64,000 bases of DNA from Massilia sp. 9096 (GTDB taxonomy: Bacteria > Pseudomonadota > Gammaproteobacteria > Burkholderiales > Burkholderiaceae_D), in NCBI RefSeq assembly GCF_000745265.1, contig NZ_JQNN01000001.1, positions 4,402,001 to 4,466,000 on the forward strand, in the 5' to 3' direction. The notes beneath the pieces were generated by a model, which saw only the letters and a list, made by a program, of their open reading frames with translations, did no database searches and had not been told where the DNA came from. Both the position numbers and the translations under genes were made by a program. Shown here in pieces: positions 19,830 through 28,526 of this stretch; positions within the stretch are counted from its first letter, which is position 1, and every line of letters begins with the position of its first letter.

Positions 19830-20081
19830 TCAGGCGTCCGGCAGGACGACGTTGACGTCCAGCACTTCCAGGTTGCCCTGGCGGTCGAGCGAAATCTTGA
19901 TGTCCTCGGCGTTGACCTTGGTGTACTTCGAAATCACTTCGATCAGTTCGCGGTGCAGCGCCGGCAGGAAATCCGGACCGCCGCGTACGCCGCGCTCGTG
20001 AGCAATGATGATCTGCAGCCTTTCCTTGGCTGCACCCGCACTTTTCTGTTTCTGTGGAAACAGGAATGAAAGCAGAGCCAT
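19830..20081 (-). CDS. minE: Cell division topological specificity factor MinE
   Basis: 83 residues, typical MinE length. The N-terminal MALLSFLFPQKQKSAGAAKERLQIIIAHER contains the amphipathic membrane-targeting segment and the MinD-activating helix; the C-terminal part is the topological specificity domain. It stimulates MinD ATPase and drives pole-to-pole oscillation. It begins one base after the minD stop, so the two are translationally coupled. Confidence 0.95.
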   Translation of the reverse strand: MALLSFLFPQKQKSAGAAKERLQIIIAHERGVRGGPDFLPALHRELIEVISKYTKVNAEDIKISLDRQGNLEVLDVNVVLPDA

Positions 20082-20082
20082 A

Positions 20083-20898
20083 TCACTTTGCTCCGAACAG
20101 ACGCTGCAGGAAGCCCGGTTTTTCGTAATGGGTATAGCGCAGCGGCACGTCCTGGCCGAGGAAGCGCGTGACCACGTCCTGGTAAGCCTGGGCCACGTCG
20201 GTGTCCTTGAAATGGATCGCCGGATTGCCCTGGTTCGAAGCGTGCAGGACGGCTTCCGATTCCGGGATGATGCCGATCAAGGGAATGCGCAAAATTTCCT
20301 GCACATCTTGATACGAGAGCATCTCATCGTTCTCGACGCGGCGCGGCGAGTAGCGCGTGATCAACAGGTGTTCCTTGACCGGCTCGCCACCGCTCTGGGC
20401 GCGGCGCGACTTGGCCTGCAGGATGCCGAGGATGCGGTCGGAATCGCGCACCGACGAGACTTCCGGATTGGTGACGATGATCGCTTCGTCGGCGAAGGTC
20501 AGCGCCATCAGCGCGCCGTGCTCGATACCGGCCGGCGAATCGCAGATGATGAACTCGAAGTCCATCTTGACCAGTTCGTTCAGCACGTGCTCGACGCCGT
20601 CTTCGGTCAGCGCGTCCTTGTCGCGGGTCTGCGAGGCCGGCAGAATGAACAGGTTCTCGCAGTGCTTGTCCTTGATCAGCGCCTGGGTCAGCGTCGCTTC
20701 TTTATTGATGACGTTGATCAGGTCGTACACCACGCGGCGTTCGCAGCCCATGATCAGGTCGAGGTTACGCAGGCCGACGTCGAAGTCGATCACGACGGTC
20801 TTGTGGCCGCGCAGGGCCAGGCCGGTCGAGAAGCTGGCGCTCGAGGTGGTTTTGCCCACACCGCCCTTGCCGGACGTCACAACGATAATTCGTGCCAT
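20083..20898 (-). CDS. minD: Septum site-determining ATPase MinD
   Basis: 271 residues. It opens with the deviant Walker A motif VTSGKGGVGKTTSSAS (Lys early in the loop) and has DFDVGLRNLDLIMG and the FIICDSPAGIEHGAL Walker B region. The C-terminus is the basic amphipathic membrane-targeting helix (EKPGFLQRLFGAK). MinD-ATP binds the membrane, recruits MinC and positions the division block at the poles. It lies between minC (46 bases upstream) and minE in the standard order. Confidence 0.97.
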   Translation of the reverse strand: MARIIVVTSGKGGVGKTTSSASFSTGLALRGHKTVVIDFDVGLRNLDLIMGCERRVVYDLINVINKEATLTQALIKDKHCENLFILPASQTRDKDALTEDGVEHVLNELVKMDFEFIICDSPAGIEHGALMALTFADEAIIVTNPEVSSVRDSDRILGILQAKSRRAQSGGEPVKEHLLITRYSPRRVENDEMLSYQDVQEILRIPLIGIIPESEAVLHASNQGNPAIHFKDTDVAQAYQDVVTRFLGQDVPLRYTHYEKPGFLQRLFGAK

Positions 20899-20944
20899 GG
20901 AAAAAATAAATCCTTATCAGTCTCTAATCTGTGCTGGGTAAAGC

Positions 20945-21739
20945 TCAGTGTCTTTGTCCCGAACCCAGCGATGATATATCGATTCGGTCGCCAACCAAAC
21001 GGATTTGTGCCGGCTGGCGTGACAGTTCCGCAGGGAAACCGTCGTCGAAGGTCCGGTACACGCCGGCGATCGACACCAGTTCCGGCTCCAGCGCCAGCGC
21101 GAAGATGCGCGCGCCCGCATCGCCCGACGCGCCCGCCAGCGCGCGTCCGTGCAGCGGGGCATACACGTGGATGCTGCCGTCGGCGATGATCTCGGCGCCA
21201 TTGTTGACCACCGCGGTGATGATCAGGTCGGTGCCGCGCGCGTAGATGCGCTGGCCGGCGCGCACCGGGGTGTCGATGATCATGGCCTGCAGCGGGGCCG
21301 CAGCCGGCGCAGGCGCAACCGGTGCCGGCGCAGGCGCCGGTGCGGGACCAGGCTGGGGCGCGGGCGCCGGTTCGCTGGGCGGCGCCGCTTCGCGCTGGCC
21401 GCCGACGTGCGAGCCACTGCTGCCTTCGTCGAGGAACAGGCCGTGCGCGCGGATTGCCGTCTGTGCGCCAATCGGCGCGCCGCGCACCGCGACGGCGTTC
21501 AGGCGGTATTGCTTGAGCAGCCCGACCAGCGCTGGCCAATCGACCTGCGCCGCCTCGTCGGCGATCGCGGCGACGTCGATGACGGCGAATTCATCTTCGA
21601 AAAAATCCGAGACGCCCCCGGTCATCTGCTTGAGCGCGGCGTCGATGGCGATCGGGTCGGCGGAATGCAGGATGGTCGAGATGGCCACGACCGTGGAGAT
21701 CTTGATTTCGATCGGAAGGGAGCTCGGGCTTTTGGGCAT
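20945..21739 (-). CDS. minC: Septum site-determining protein MinC
   Basis: About 264 residues. The N-terminal FtsZ-antagonising domain begins IEIKISTVVAISTILHS and includes the conserved WPALVGLLKQYRLNAVAVRG. A long Pro/Ala linker (residues about 130-170) joins it to the C-terminal beta-helix domain with the MinD-binding region (VRAGQRIYARGTDLIITAVV, NNGAEIIADGSIHVYAPLHG). I placed the start at 21739 (MPKSPSS); an ATG at 21769 is in frame, and neither has a clear ribosome site. First gene of minCDE. Confidence 0.94.
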   Translation of the reverse strand: MPKSPSSLPIEIKISTVVAISTILHSADPIAIDAALKQMTGGVSDFFEDEFAVIDVAAIADEAAQVDWPALVGLLKQYRLNAVAVRGAPIGAQTAIRAHGLFLDEGSSGSHVGGQREAAPPSEPAPAPQPGPAPAPAPAPVAPAPAAAPLQAMIIDTPVRAGQRIYARGTDLIITAVVNNGAEIIADGSIHVYAPLHGRALAGASGDAGARIFALALEPELVSIAGVYRTFDDGFPAELSRQPAQIRLVGDRIDISSLGSGQRH

Positions 21740-22054
21740 AGAACGGTCAGGTTGGCTTAGCCCGAGCATTCTACTGTGTTGTTACTACTAGGGAAAAGGA
21801 TTTTCTGCCCGCCTGTCATAGGAGTAACGAGTGTTTCCTCGATTAAAAACTGAACAAAAAAAGATGCTCTGCAATAACACGTTTGACGGAATTGATAGTT
21901 CTGTCGGATACATAAGCTGATAAGATTGATTTTGCTCAAACATCCCCTAAGCTAGATCGTTAGCATTGTTGGCTTCCTGCGCATTCCTGTTGCGGGCGGA
22001 TGGAAATCTATTCAATAAACCCCGGCCGCAGGGGCCGGGTTACCGGAGATCGAA
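21740..22054. other. Divergent intergenic region between minC and phaA
   Basis: This 315-base gap is AT-rich compared with its surroundings and should hold the outward promoters of the min operon and of phaA. The only structured element I see is a 7-base-stem GC hairpin (CCCGGCC, loop GCAGG, GGCCGGG at 22021-22039) just before the phaA ribosome site GGAGA. No open frame with coding character and no RNA gene were recognised. Confidence 0.5.
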
Positions 22055-23230
22055 ATGGAAGACGTCGTAATCGTGGCCGCAGGCCGTACCGCAATCGGCA
22101 AATTCGGCGGCACGCTCTCTAAAATTCCGGCCACCGAACTGGGCGCGCAAGTGATCAAGCACCTGCTGGCCAAGACCGGCATCGACCCGGCGTCGGTCAG
22201 CGAAGTGATCATGGGCCAGGTGCTGACCGCCGGCGCCGGCCAGAACCCGGCGCGCCAGGCCGTGATCAAGTCCGGCATGCCCGACAGCGTCCCCGCGTCG
22301 ACCCTGAACGTGGTGTGCGGCAGCGGCCTGCGCGCGACCCACCTGGCGGCCCAGGCCATCAAATGCGGCGACGCCGAGATCGTCATCGCCGGCGGCCAGG
22401 AAAACATGAGCGCATCGCCGCACGTGCTGAACGGCTCGCGCGACGGCTTCCGCATGGGCGACGCCAAGCTGACCGACACCATGATCGTCGACGGCCTGTG
22501 GGACGCCTACAACCAGTATCACATGGGCGTGACCGCCGAAAACGTCGCGCGCAAGTACGAAGTCTCGCGCCAGGAGCAGGACGAATTCGCGCTGGCCTCG
22601 CAGAACAAGGCCGAAGCCGCCATGAAGGCCGGCAAGTTCAAGGACGAGATCATCCCGATCGAGATCCCGTCCAAGAAGGGCCCGACCGTGTTCGACACCG
22701 ACGAGTATCCGAAGCATGGCGCCACGCTGGAAGGCTTGTCGAGCCTGCGCCCGGCCTTCAACAAGGAAGGCAGCGTCACCGCCGGCAATGCGTCCGGCAT
22801 CAACGACGGCGCCGCCGCCGTGATCATGATGTCGGCCTCGAAGGCCAGGGAACTCGGCCTGACCCCGCTGGCGCGCATCAAGGCCTACGCCCTGTCGGGT
22901 CTGGACCCGGCGATCATGGGCATGGGCCCGGTCCCGGCCGCGCGCCTGTGCCTGGAAAAGGCCGGCTGGACGCATGAAGATCTCGACCTGATGGAAATCA
23001 ACGAAGCGTTCGCCGCCCAGGCCGTCGCCGTCAACAAGCAGATGGGCTGGGACACCAGCAAGATCAACGTCAACGGCGGCGCGATCGCGCTCGGCCACCC
23101 GATCGGCGCCTCGGGCGCGCGCGTGCTGGTCACCCTGATCCACGAAATGGTCCGGCGCGACGCCAAGAAGGGCCTGGCCAGCCTGTGCATCGGCGGCGGC
23201 ATGGGCGTGGCGCTGGCAATCGAGCGCTGA
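22055..23230 (+). CDS. phaA: Acetyl-CoA C-acetyltransferase (beta-ketothiolase)
   Basis: 391 residues, a biosynthetic thiolase. The acyl-enzyme Cys is C88 in [11 protein letters not shown]; the catalytic His (about H348) is in [16 protein letters not shown] and the second Cys (about C378) in [12 protein letters not shown]. It condenses two acetyl-CoA to acetoacetyl-CoA. The gene encoding the matching reductase follows 82 bases downstream, so the pair feeds 3-hydroxybutyryl-CoA to poly-3-hydroxybutyrate synthesis. No PHA synthase gene is in the window. A close homologue, AtoB, can also serve fatty acid catabolism. Confidence 0.95.
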   Translation: MEDVVIVAAGRTAIGKFGGTLSKIPATELGAQVIKHLLAKTGIDPASVSEVIMGQVLTAGAGQNPARQAVIKSGMPDSVPASTLNVVCGSGLRATHLAAQAIKCGDAEIVIAGGQENMSASPHVLNGSRDGFRMGDAKLTDTMIVDGLWDAYNQYHMGVTAENVARKYEVSRQEQDEFALASQNKAEAAMKAGKFKDEIIPIEIPSKKGPTVFDTDEYPKHGATLEGLSSLRPAFNKEGSVTAGNASGINDGAAAVIMMSASKARELGLTPLARIKAYALSGLDPAIMGMGPVPAARLCLEKAGWTHEDLDLMEINEAFAAQAVAVNKQMGWDTSKINVNGGAIALGHPIGASGARVLVTLIHEMVRRDAKKGLASLCIGGGMGVALAIER

Positions 23231-23312
23231 TAAACAAGGTTTTCGGGCATCATGCGCGGCCTTCGCCGGTCGCGCGGCGTTATACCTACAATGAAAAACG
23301 AGGAGAAGACAA

Positions 23313-24056
23313 ATGGCTAATCGAGTGGCATTGGTGACGGGTGGCATGGGCGGCCTGGGCGAAGCGATCTGCGTCAAGATGGCCGCACTGGGCTACACCG
23401 TCGTGACCACCTATTCACCGGGCAGCAGCAAGGCCGAGGGCTGGCTGGCGTCGATGAAGGAACAGGGCCATGACTTCAGGGCCTACGAGTGCGACGTCGC
23501 CGACTACGATTCGGCGCAGGCCTGCATCGCCAAGGTGACGCAGGAAGTCGGCCCGATCGACGTGTTGGTCAACAACGCCGGTATCACGCGCGACATGACC
23601 TTCAAGAAAATGGACAAGGTCAATTGGGATGCGGTCATGAAGACCAACCTCGATTCCGTGTTCAACATGACCAAGCCGGTTGCCGACGGCATGGTCGAGC
23701 GCGGCTGGGGCCGGATCATCAACATCTCGTCGGTCAACGGCCAGAAGGGCGCGTTCGGCCAGACCAACTATTCGGCGGCCAAGGCCGGCATGCACGGCTT
23801 CACCAAGGCCCTGGCGCTGGAAGTGGCGCGCAAGGGTGTGACCGTGAACACGATCTCGCCGGGCTACATCGGCACCAAGATGGTCACCGAGATCCCGAGC
23901 GAGGTGTTGGAAAGCAAAATCATTCCGCAGATCCCGATGGGCCGCCTGGGCAAGCCGGACGAGGTCGCCGGCTTGGTCGCTTACCTGGCATCGGATGAAG
24001 CCGCGTTCGTGACCGGCGCCAACATCGCGATCAACGGCGGGCAGCACATGCAGTAA
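23313..24056 (+). CDS. phaB: Acetoacetyl-CoA reductase
   Basis: 247 residues, a short-chain dehydrogenase. The NADPH-binding GGMGGLGEAI, the NNAGITRDMTFKKM segment specific to acetoacetyl-CoA reductases, and the catalytic Ser plus YSAAKAG are all present. The C-terminus INGGQHMQ is also typical. It makes (R)-3-hydroxybutyryl-CoA for polyhydroxybutyrate. The ribosome site GAGGAGAAG precedes the ATG, and a strong terminator follows the stop, so phaA-phaB probably ends here. Confidence 0.96.
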   Translation: MANRVALVTGGMGGLGEAICVKMAALGYTVVTTYSPGSSKAEGWLASMKEQGHDFRAYECDVADYDSAQACIAKVTQEVGPIDVLVNNAGITRDMTFKKMDKVNWDAVMKTNLDSVFNMTKPVADGMVERGWGRIINISSVNGQKGAFGQTNYSAAKAGMHGFTKALALEVARKGVTVNTISPGYIGTKMVTEIPSEVLESKIIPQIPMGRLGKPDEVAGLVAYLASDEAAFVTGANIAINGGQHMQ

Positions 24057-24082
24057 GCATCGGCCGACGCCAGTCGACCAGC

Positions 24083-24106
24083 ACACCGCCCGCGGGCGGT
24101 GTTTTT
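24083..24106 (+). terminator. Rho-independent terminator after phaB
   Basis: ACACCGCC, loop CGCG, GGCGGTGT, then a run of five T. An eight-base perfect stem with U-tract placed 27 bases after the phaB stop. Confidence 0.85.
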
Positions 24107-24135
24107 ACGTCCGCTTATTGGAGTTGGAGTTCGCC

Positions 24136-24871
24136 ATGCCGCCGCTCACCGCCAAGCCCTATCTGCGCTCGATCGCGATCGATCCCGCCGCCGACATCGA
24201 TCCGGACAGTTACCCGTTCTCGATTCCGGCCGTGCGCGAGCTCGGCCTGCTCGAGCCGCATCCGGACGTCACGTTTTTCGTCGGCGAAAACGGCGCCGGC
24301 AAATCGACCGTGCTGGAAGCGATCGCGGTGGCGCTCGGCATGCCGGCCGAGGGCGGCACGCGCAACGTGCACCGCGCGCAGCAGGAAGTATCGCCTCTGC
24401 ACCGGATGCTGAAAGTGGTCAGGGGCTGGCGCCGGCCGCGCCATGCCTACTTCCTGCGTGCGGAAAAGCCTGTTCAATGTGTTCACTTATCTGGACGAAG
24501 TGGCGAAGGAACCCGGTTCACCGCCGCCGCCGCATTTGCACCTGCGCTCGCACGGCGAAGCGTTCATGGACGTAATGCAGGGCTTCAGCGGCGACGGCCT
24601 GTATCTGCTCGACGAGCCCGAAGCCGCGCTGTCGCCGAACCGCCAGCTGGCCGCCTTGAGCGTGATCGATGCCCTGGTCAAGGGGGGTGCGCAGTTCATC
24701 ATCGCCACCCATTCGCCGATCTTGCTGGCCTATCCGCGCGCGGAAATCCTCAGCTTCGATGCGGCCGGCATCGGCGAGATCGCCTACGAGGACACCGAGC
24801 ACTACGCCATCACGCGCGACTTCCTGAACCATTACCCGCGCCGCCTGCAGCAGCTGCTCGAAGACGATTGA
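24136..24871 (+). pseudogene. AAA ATPase (ABC-type, RecF/Rad50-like fold), frameshifted
   Basis: The first frame (from ATG 24136) encodes VTFFVGENGAGKSTVLEAIA, a Walker A motif, and runs to [11 protein letters not shown]. The rest of the family, beginning [13 protein letters not shown] and including the Walker [14 protein letters not shown] and the switch [11 protein letters not shown], is read in the next frame and ends at 24871. The break is at a run of four A (24464-24467); with three A the protein would read on as one chain of about 244 residues, the usual size. Everything else looks intact, so this is either a recent single-base inactivation or a sequencing error. The family is small stand-alone ATPases of unknown role. 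Confidence 0.75.
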
Positions 24872-24935
24872 AGCCTGTTCTGCGCCGCCCGTCCGAGCCT
24901 TGTCGTATGCTCGTCACCGAAAGGATGGGACGGAG

Positions 24936-25352
24936 ATGACGATCGATACCAAGCACGTACAAGCCATCGTGATGCTGCCGGGACCGCAGCGCTATGAATA
25001 TTTCGTCAAGCGCGTGGTCGAGAGCGGCGTCGTGTGGAGCCTGTTCCGCCAGGGCTGGGCGCTGGCCAAAAAGGAAGACGGGGCCCTGGTGTTCCCGTTG
25101 TGGCCGGAGCGCGAGTTCGCCGCCATCTGCGCCGATTACGAATGGAGCGGCTATGCGCCGCAATCGTTCGCGCTGGAAGAACTGATCGACGAGCTGCTGC
25201 CGCAGCTGGAGCAGGACGGCATCGCCACCGGCGTGTTTTATACGCCCGGCGCGCGCGACGTGATGCCCACGGCCGGCCTGCTGCTGCGCGACCTGCGCGA
25301 CGAGCAGCGCCGGGCGTCGAGCCCATCCAACGACCAGGACGGTCCGGCATGA
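24936..25352 (+). CDS. DUF2750-like protein, function unknown
   Basis: 138 residues, cytoplasmic, no signal or membrane segment. The pattern YEYFVKRVVESGVVWSLF, GWALAKKEDGALVFPLWPER, then WSGYAPQSFALEELIDELLP matches DUF2750, a small family found mainly in proteobacteria without a known function. The ATG at 24936 follows GGGACGGAG. Its TGA overlaps the ATG of the next gene (ATGA at 25349-25352), so the two are translationally coupled. Confidence 0.75.
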   Translation: MTIDTKHVQAIVMLPGPQRYEYFVKRVVESGVVWSLFRQGWALAKKEDGALVFPLWPEREFAAICADYEWSGYAPQSFALEELIDELLPQLEQDGIATGVFYTPGARDVMPTAGLLLRDLRDEQRRASSPSNDQDGPA

Positions 25353-26569
25353 ACCCGTTGCCCCATGCCTTGCCCCATGGCGCCCTGTCGCTGTCCAGCC
25401 TGGACGAACGGCTCCTGCAGCCGGGCCTGAAAGGCTTACCCATCGACGCGCCGTTGCGCCAGGGCGCGATCGGCGTCCAGCTGGCTCCGCACGGCAAGAC
25501 CACCATGAGCCCACAGCTGTTCGGCGCCCAGCTGGCCAATGGCGCCTGGGGCGTCACGCTGGCCAACGCCAGGCAGACGCAGGTGGCGCACCGCTTCGGC
25601 GTGCGCCGCGTGCTGATCGCCAACCAGCTGGTCGCGCGCAGCGACGTGCGCGCCGTGCTGCGCCTGCTGCACGGCGATCCGGATTTCGAGTGTGTGGTGC
25701 TGGCCGATTCGCTGGCGGGCGTGGCGCGCCTGGCCGAGGAAGTTGCCGCGCAAGGCTTGACGCGCGCACTGCCGGTGCTGGTCGAACTCGGCCTGTCGGG
25801 CCAGCGCGCCGGTTGCCGCACCGAAGAGGAAGCCTTGACCGTCGCGCGTGCGCTCGCCGGCGCGCCCGGGCTGGCGCTGGCCGGCTTCGAGGGCTACGAG
25901 GGCCTGATCGCATCCGGCGACCACGCCGCCGATGTGCAGGCGGTGGCGCGCTTCATCGACCGCCTGTGTGCGCTCACCTTGGAGGCCGACGACGAAGGCC
26001 TGTTCGAGACGCCCGAGATCCTGGTCTCGGCCGGCGGCTCGAGCTATTTCGACCTGGTCGCGCGCGGCCTGGGCAAGCTGCACGGCCTATCAAAACCGCT
26101 GCGGCCGATCCTGCGCAGCGGCTGCTATCTCACCAGCGACCACGGCATCTACCAGCGCGACCTGGCAAAACTCGATGCGCGCGAAGGCCGGCCGGCCGGA
26201 CAGGGTTTGCAGCCGGCGCTGGAGATCTGGAGCGTGGTGCAGTCGCGTCCCGAACCCGGCCTGGCAATTTTGACCATGGGCAAGCGCGACGCGTCGCACG
26301 ACGCCGGCCTGCCGGCGCCGCTGCTGTTCCACACGCCGGGCCCGGGCGCGCCGAAGTCCTTGCCGGCCGGCTGCACGATCGTCAAGATGAACGACCAGCA
26401 TGCCTACCTGCGCCTGCCCGAGGGCGATCCCATCGATGCCGTGCTGGCCGTGGGCGACCTGGTCGGCTGCGGCATCTCGCACCCGTGCACGACCTTCGAC
26501 CGCTGGCCGCTGCTGCTGGCGGTCGACGACGATTACGTGGTGCGCTTCGGCGTGAACACGTTCTTCTGA
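25349..26569 (+). CDS. PLP-dependent D-amino acid deaminase/aldolase (alanine-racemase fold type III)
   Basis: 406 residues. The N-terminal racemase-like barrel has the PLP Lys in LAPHGKTTMSPQLF, and the C-terminal domain ends GCGISHPCTTFDRW, with the H-x-C zinc pair of D-serine dehydratase and D-threonine aldolase relatives. VSAGGSSYFDLV is the phosphate-binding loop. Members act on D-amino acids such as D-serine or D-threonine or are annotated broadly as amino acid deaminases; the exact substrate is open. Its start is fused to the stop of the preceding DUF2750 gene. The catabolic role is inferred from the family. Confidence 0.82.
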   Translation: MNPLPHALPHGALSLSSLDERLLQPGLKGLPIDAPLRQGAIGVQLAPHGKTTMSPQLFGAQLANGAWGVTLANARQTQVAHRFGVRRVLIANQLVARSDVRAVLRLLHGDPDFECVVLADSLAGVARLAEEVAAQGLTRALPVLVELGLSGQRAGCRTEEEALTVARALAGAPGLALAGFEGYEGLIASGDHAADVQAVARFIDRLCALTLEADDEGLFETPEILVSAGGSSYFDLVARGLGKLHGLSKPLRPILRSGCYLTSDHGIYQRDLAKLDAREGRPAGQGLQPALEIWSVVQSRPEPGLAILTMGKRDASHDAGLPAPLLFHTPGPGAPKSLPAGCTIVKMNDQHAYLRLPEGDPIDAVLAVGDLVGCGISHPCTTFDRWPLLLAVDDDYVVRFGVNTFF

Positions 26570-26640
26570 CTCTGCCGGATCTTCTGGAGCCGGGAGCGGT
26601 ACGCTACAATCGGCTGTCGCCCTATCGAGACCGATCCGCC

Positions 26641-27597
26641 ATGCCAGCCATCCCGCCGTCGCTGTTCCCGCCCATTCTCCCGAATCGCCACGGCATGCTG
26701 GCGGTCGACGACCTGCACACGATCTATTGGGAAGAGGTGGGCAACCCGAACGGCATCCCGGTGCTGTTCCTGCACGGCGGCCCGGGCGCCGGCCTGTCGC
26801 CGCAGCACCGCCGCTTCTTCGACCCGGCCGCCTACCGCGTGATCCTGTTCGACCAGCGCGGCGCCGGCAAGTCGACCCCGCTCGGCGAATGGCGCAACAA
26901 CACGACGCAACTGCTGATCGAGGACATCGAGCGCCTGCGCGCGATGTTCGGCATCGAGCGCTGGCTGGTGTTCGGCGGCTCCTGGGGCTCGACGCTGGCG
27001 CTGGCCTATGGCGAAGCGCACCCCGAGCGCTGCCTCGGCTTCGTGCTGCGCGGGATTTTCCTGTGCACGAAGCCGGAAATCGAATTCTTCCTGTACGGCG
27101 TGCAGTGGTTCTATCCCGAGCTGTACGACGAGTTCATCGCACCGATCCCGCCCGAGGAACGCGGCGACCTGCTGAAGGCCTACGCCAGCCGCCTGCTGTG
27201 CGAGGACCCGCAGCAGTTCTGGCCGGCGGCGCGCGCCTGGAGCCGCTTCGAAGGCCGGCGCGTGTTCCTGCTGCCGCAGGAGGACGAGAGCTCGTCCGAC
27301 ACGCTCGACCTGGGCGTCGGCCGGCTCGAATCGCACTACATGGCCAACGGCGGCTTCCTGGCGGAAGACCAGCTGATGCGCGACCTGGGCCGCATCAACC
27401 ACTTGCCGGCGGTGGTCGTGCAGGGCCGCTACGACGTGATCTGCCCGCCGCTTTCGGCCTACCGCCTGCACCAGGGCTGGCCGGGCGCGCGCCTGCGCAT
27501 GATCCCGGACGCCGGCCATGGCGCGCTCGAGCACGGCATCGCGCGCGCGCTGGTCGCGGCCACCGAACAGTTCAAGCGCCACGGCCGCTTCGACTGA
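26641..27597 (+). CDS. pip: Proline iminopeptidase
   Basis: 318 residues, alpha/beta-hydrolase fold, cytoplasmic. The oxyanion motif HGGPGAGLSPQHRRFFDP is diagnostic, the nucleophile is in VFGGSWGSTLAL, and the Asp and His are in GRYDVICPP and DAGHGALE. It removes N-terminal proline from peptides (family S33). It starts 71 bases after the preceding gene and is followed 8 bases later by a DUF2721 gene. Confidence 0.95.
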   Translation: MPAIPPSLFPPILPNRHGMLAVDDLHTIYWEEVGNPNGIPVLFLHGGPGAGLSPQHRRFFDPAAYRVILFDQRGAGKSTPLGEWRNNTTQLLIEDIERLRAMFGIERWLVFGGSWGSTLALAYGEAHPERCLGFVLRGIFLCTKPEIEFFLYGVQWFYPELYDEFIAPIPPEERGDLLKAYASRLLCEDPQQFWPAARAWSRFEGRRVFLLPQEDESSSDTLDLGVGRLESHYMANGGFLAEDQLMRDLGRINHLPAVVVQGRYDVICPPLSAYRLHQGWPGARLRMIPDAGHGALEHGIARALVAATEQFKRHGRFD

Positions 27598-27605
27598 GTG
27601 GAGGC

Positions 27606-28052
27606 ATGAGCTTGAACCTGCAACTGAGCGACATCGGGCACGTCATCCAGCTCTCGATCGCCCCGGTGTTCCTGCTGACCGGCGTCGCCACCAAGATGAC
27701 GCTGCTGCTGAACCGCCTGGGCCGCATCATCGACCGCACCCGCGTGCTGCGCGAGCAACTGCGCAAGGGCCCGGACCCCGAATGCCATGAGGAGCTCGAC
27801 GTGCTGTACCAGCGCTGGCAGCTGATCAACTACGCGCTGACCTCGAGCACCGGCTGCGGCCTGCTGATCTGCGTGATCATCGCCGCGCTGTTCCTGGGCG
27901 ACGTCACCAGCTACTCGCTCGACAAGAGCATCGCCGGCATGTTCGTGCTGGCGATGGTGGGCCTGATCCTGAGCTTCTGCTTCCTGCTGCGCGAAGTGTT
28001 CGTCTCCTTCCGCTACATGCGCCTGCACCTGCACGAGCGCTCGCACGCCTGA
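27606..28052 (+). CDS. DUF2721 membrane protein
   Basis: 148 residues. The signature IGHVIQLSIAPVFLLTGVATKMTLL and NRLGRIIDRTRVLREQL is the DUF2721 core; two further hydrophobic helices (LLICVIIAALFLGD, MFVLAMVGLILSFCFLL) make it an integral membrane protein with three helices. Function unknown. It begins 8 bases after the pip stop with GTGGAGGC as ribosome site, so it is likely in the same transcript. Confidence 0.85.
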   Translation: MSLNLQLSDIGHVIQLSIAPVFLLTGVATKMTLLLNRLGRIIDRTRVLREQLRKGPDPECHEELDVLYQRWQLINYALTSSTGCGLLICVIIAALFLGDVTSYSLDKSIAGMFVLAMVGLILSFCFLLREVFVSFRYMRLHLHERSHA

Positions 28053-28070
28053 CCTATCGAAAGACATCCC

Positions 28071-28526
28071 ATGCAAGACTACCAACGCCCACCCACCCTG
28101 TACCGTTACGGCATGCGCTCCGAGCTCGAGCTGGCACTGTCGAGCGGTCAGTTCCGCCTGGAGCCGGCCAACGGCTTCCTGACGCTGCCGTTCTCGCAGG
28201 TGTGGGACAAGCACCTGTTCGAGGTGCTCGGCCCGGCCGACTGCTGCCTGGTCATCCACAACAGCGAGGAATTCGGCGAACGCCTGCACCGCGCGGTGCA
28301 GCGTACGCTGCCCAACTGGGCCGGCATCGACGGACCGGTCGAATACGGCGCGCGCTCGCGCCTGGGCCTGGCCTTCTCGAAGCTGCCGGCGCACGCCAGG
28401 GAAAAGGAGTGGAAGTTCGCCTGGCGCTCGCTGGCGCCGCAGGCGATCCTCAATCCCGTCACCGTACGCATCGGCAGCATCGAGCAGTTTGCGGAGCTGC
28501 GCTCGCCGGAAAGCTATCCGGTCTAG
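28071..28526 (+). CDS. Conserved-looking soluble protein, unknown function
   Basis: 151 residues, no signal or membrane segment. It begins PPTLYRYGMRSELELALSSGQFRL and is rich in aromatic and charged residues throughout, with a REKEWKFAWRS stretch near the end. I do not recognise the family. The reading frame has the same third-position bias as its neighbours and follows the DUF2721 gene by 18 bases, so it is probably real. Its stop (TAG at 28524-28526) overlaps the stop of the convergent beta-propeller gene by three bases. Confidence 0.65.
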   Translation: MQDYQRPPTLYRYGMRSELELALSSGQFRLEPANGFLTLPFSQVWDKHLFEVLGPADCCLVIHNSEEFGERLHRAVQRTLPNWAGIDGPVEYGARSRLGLAFSKLPAHAREKEWKFAWRSLAPQAILNPVTVRIGSIEQFAELRSPESYPV

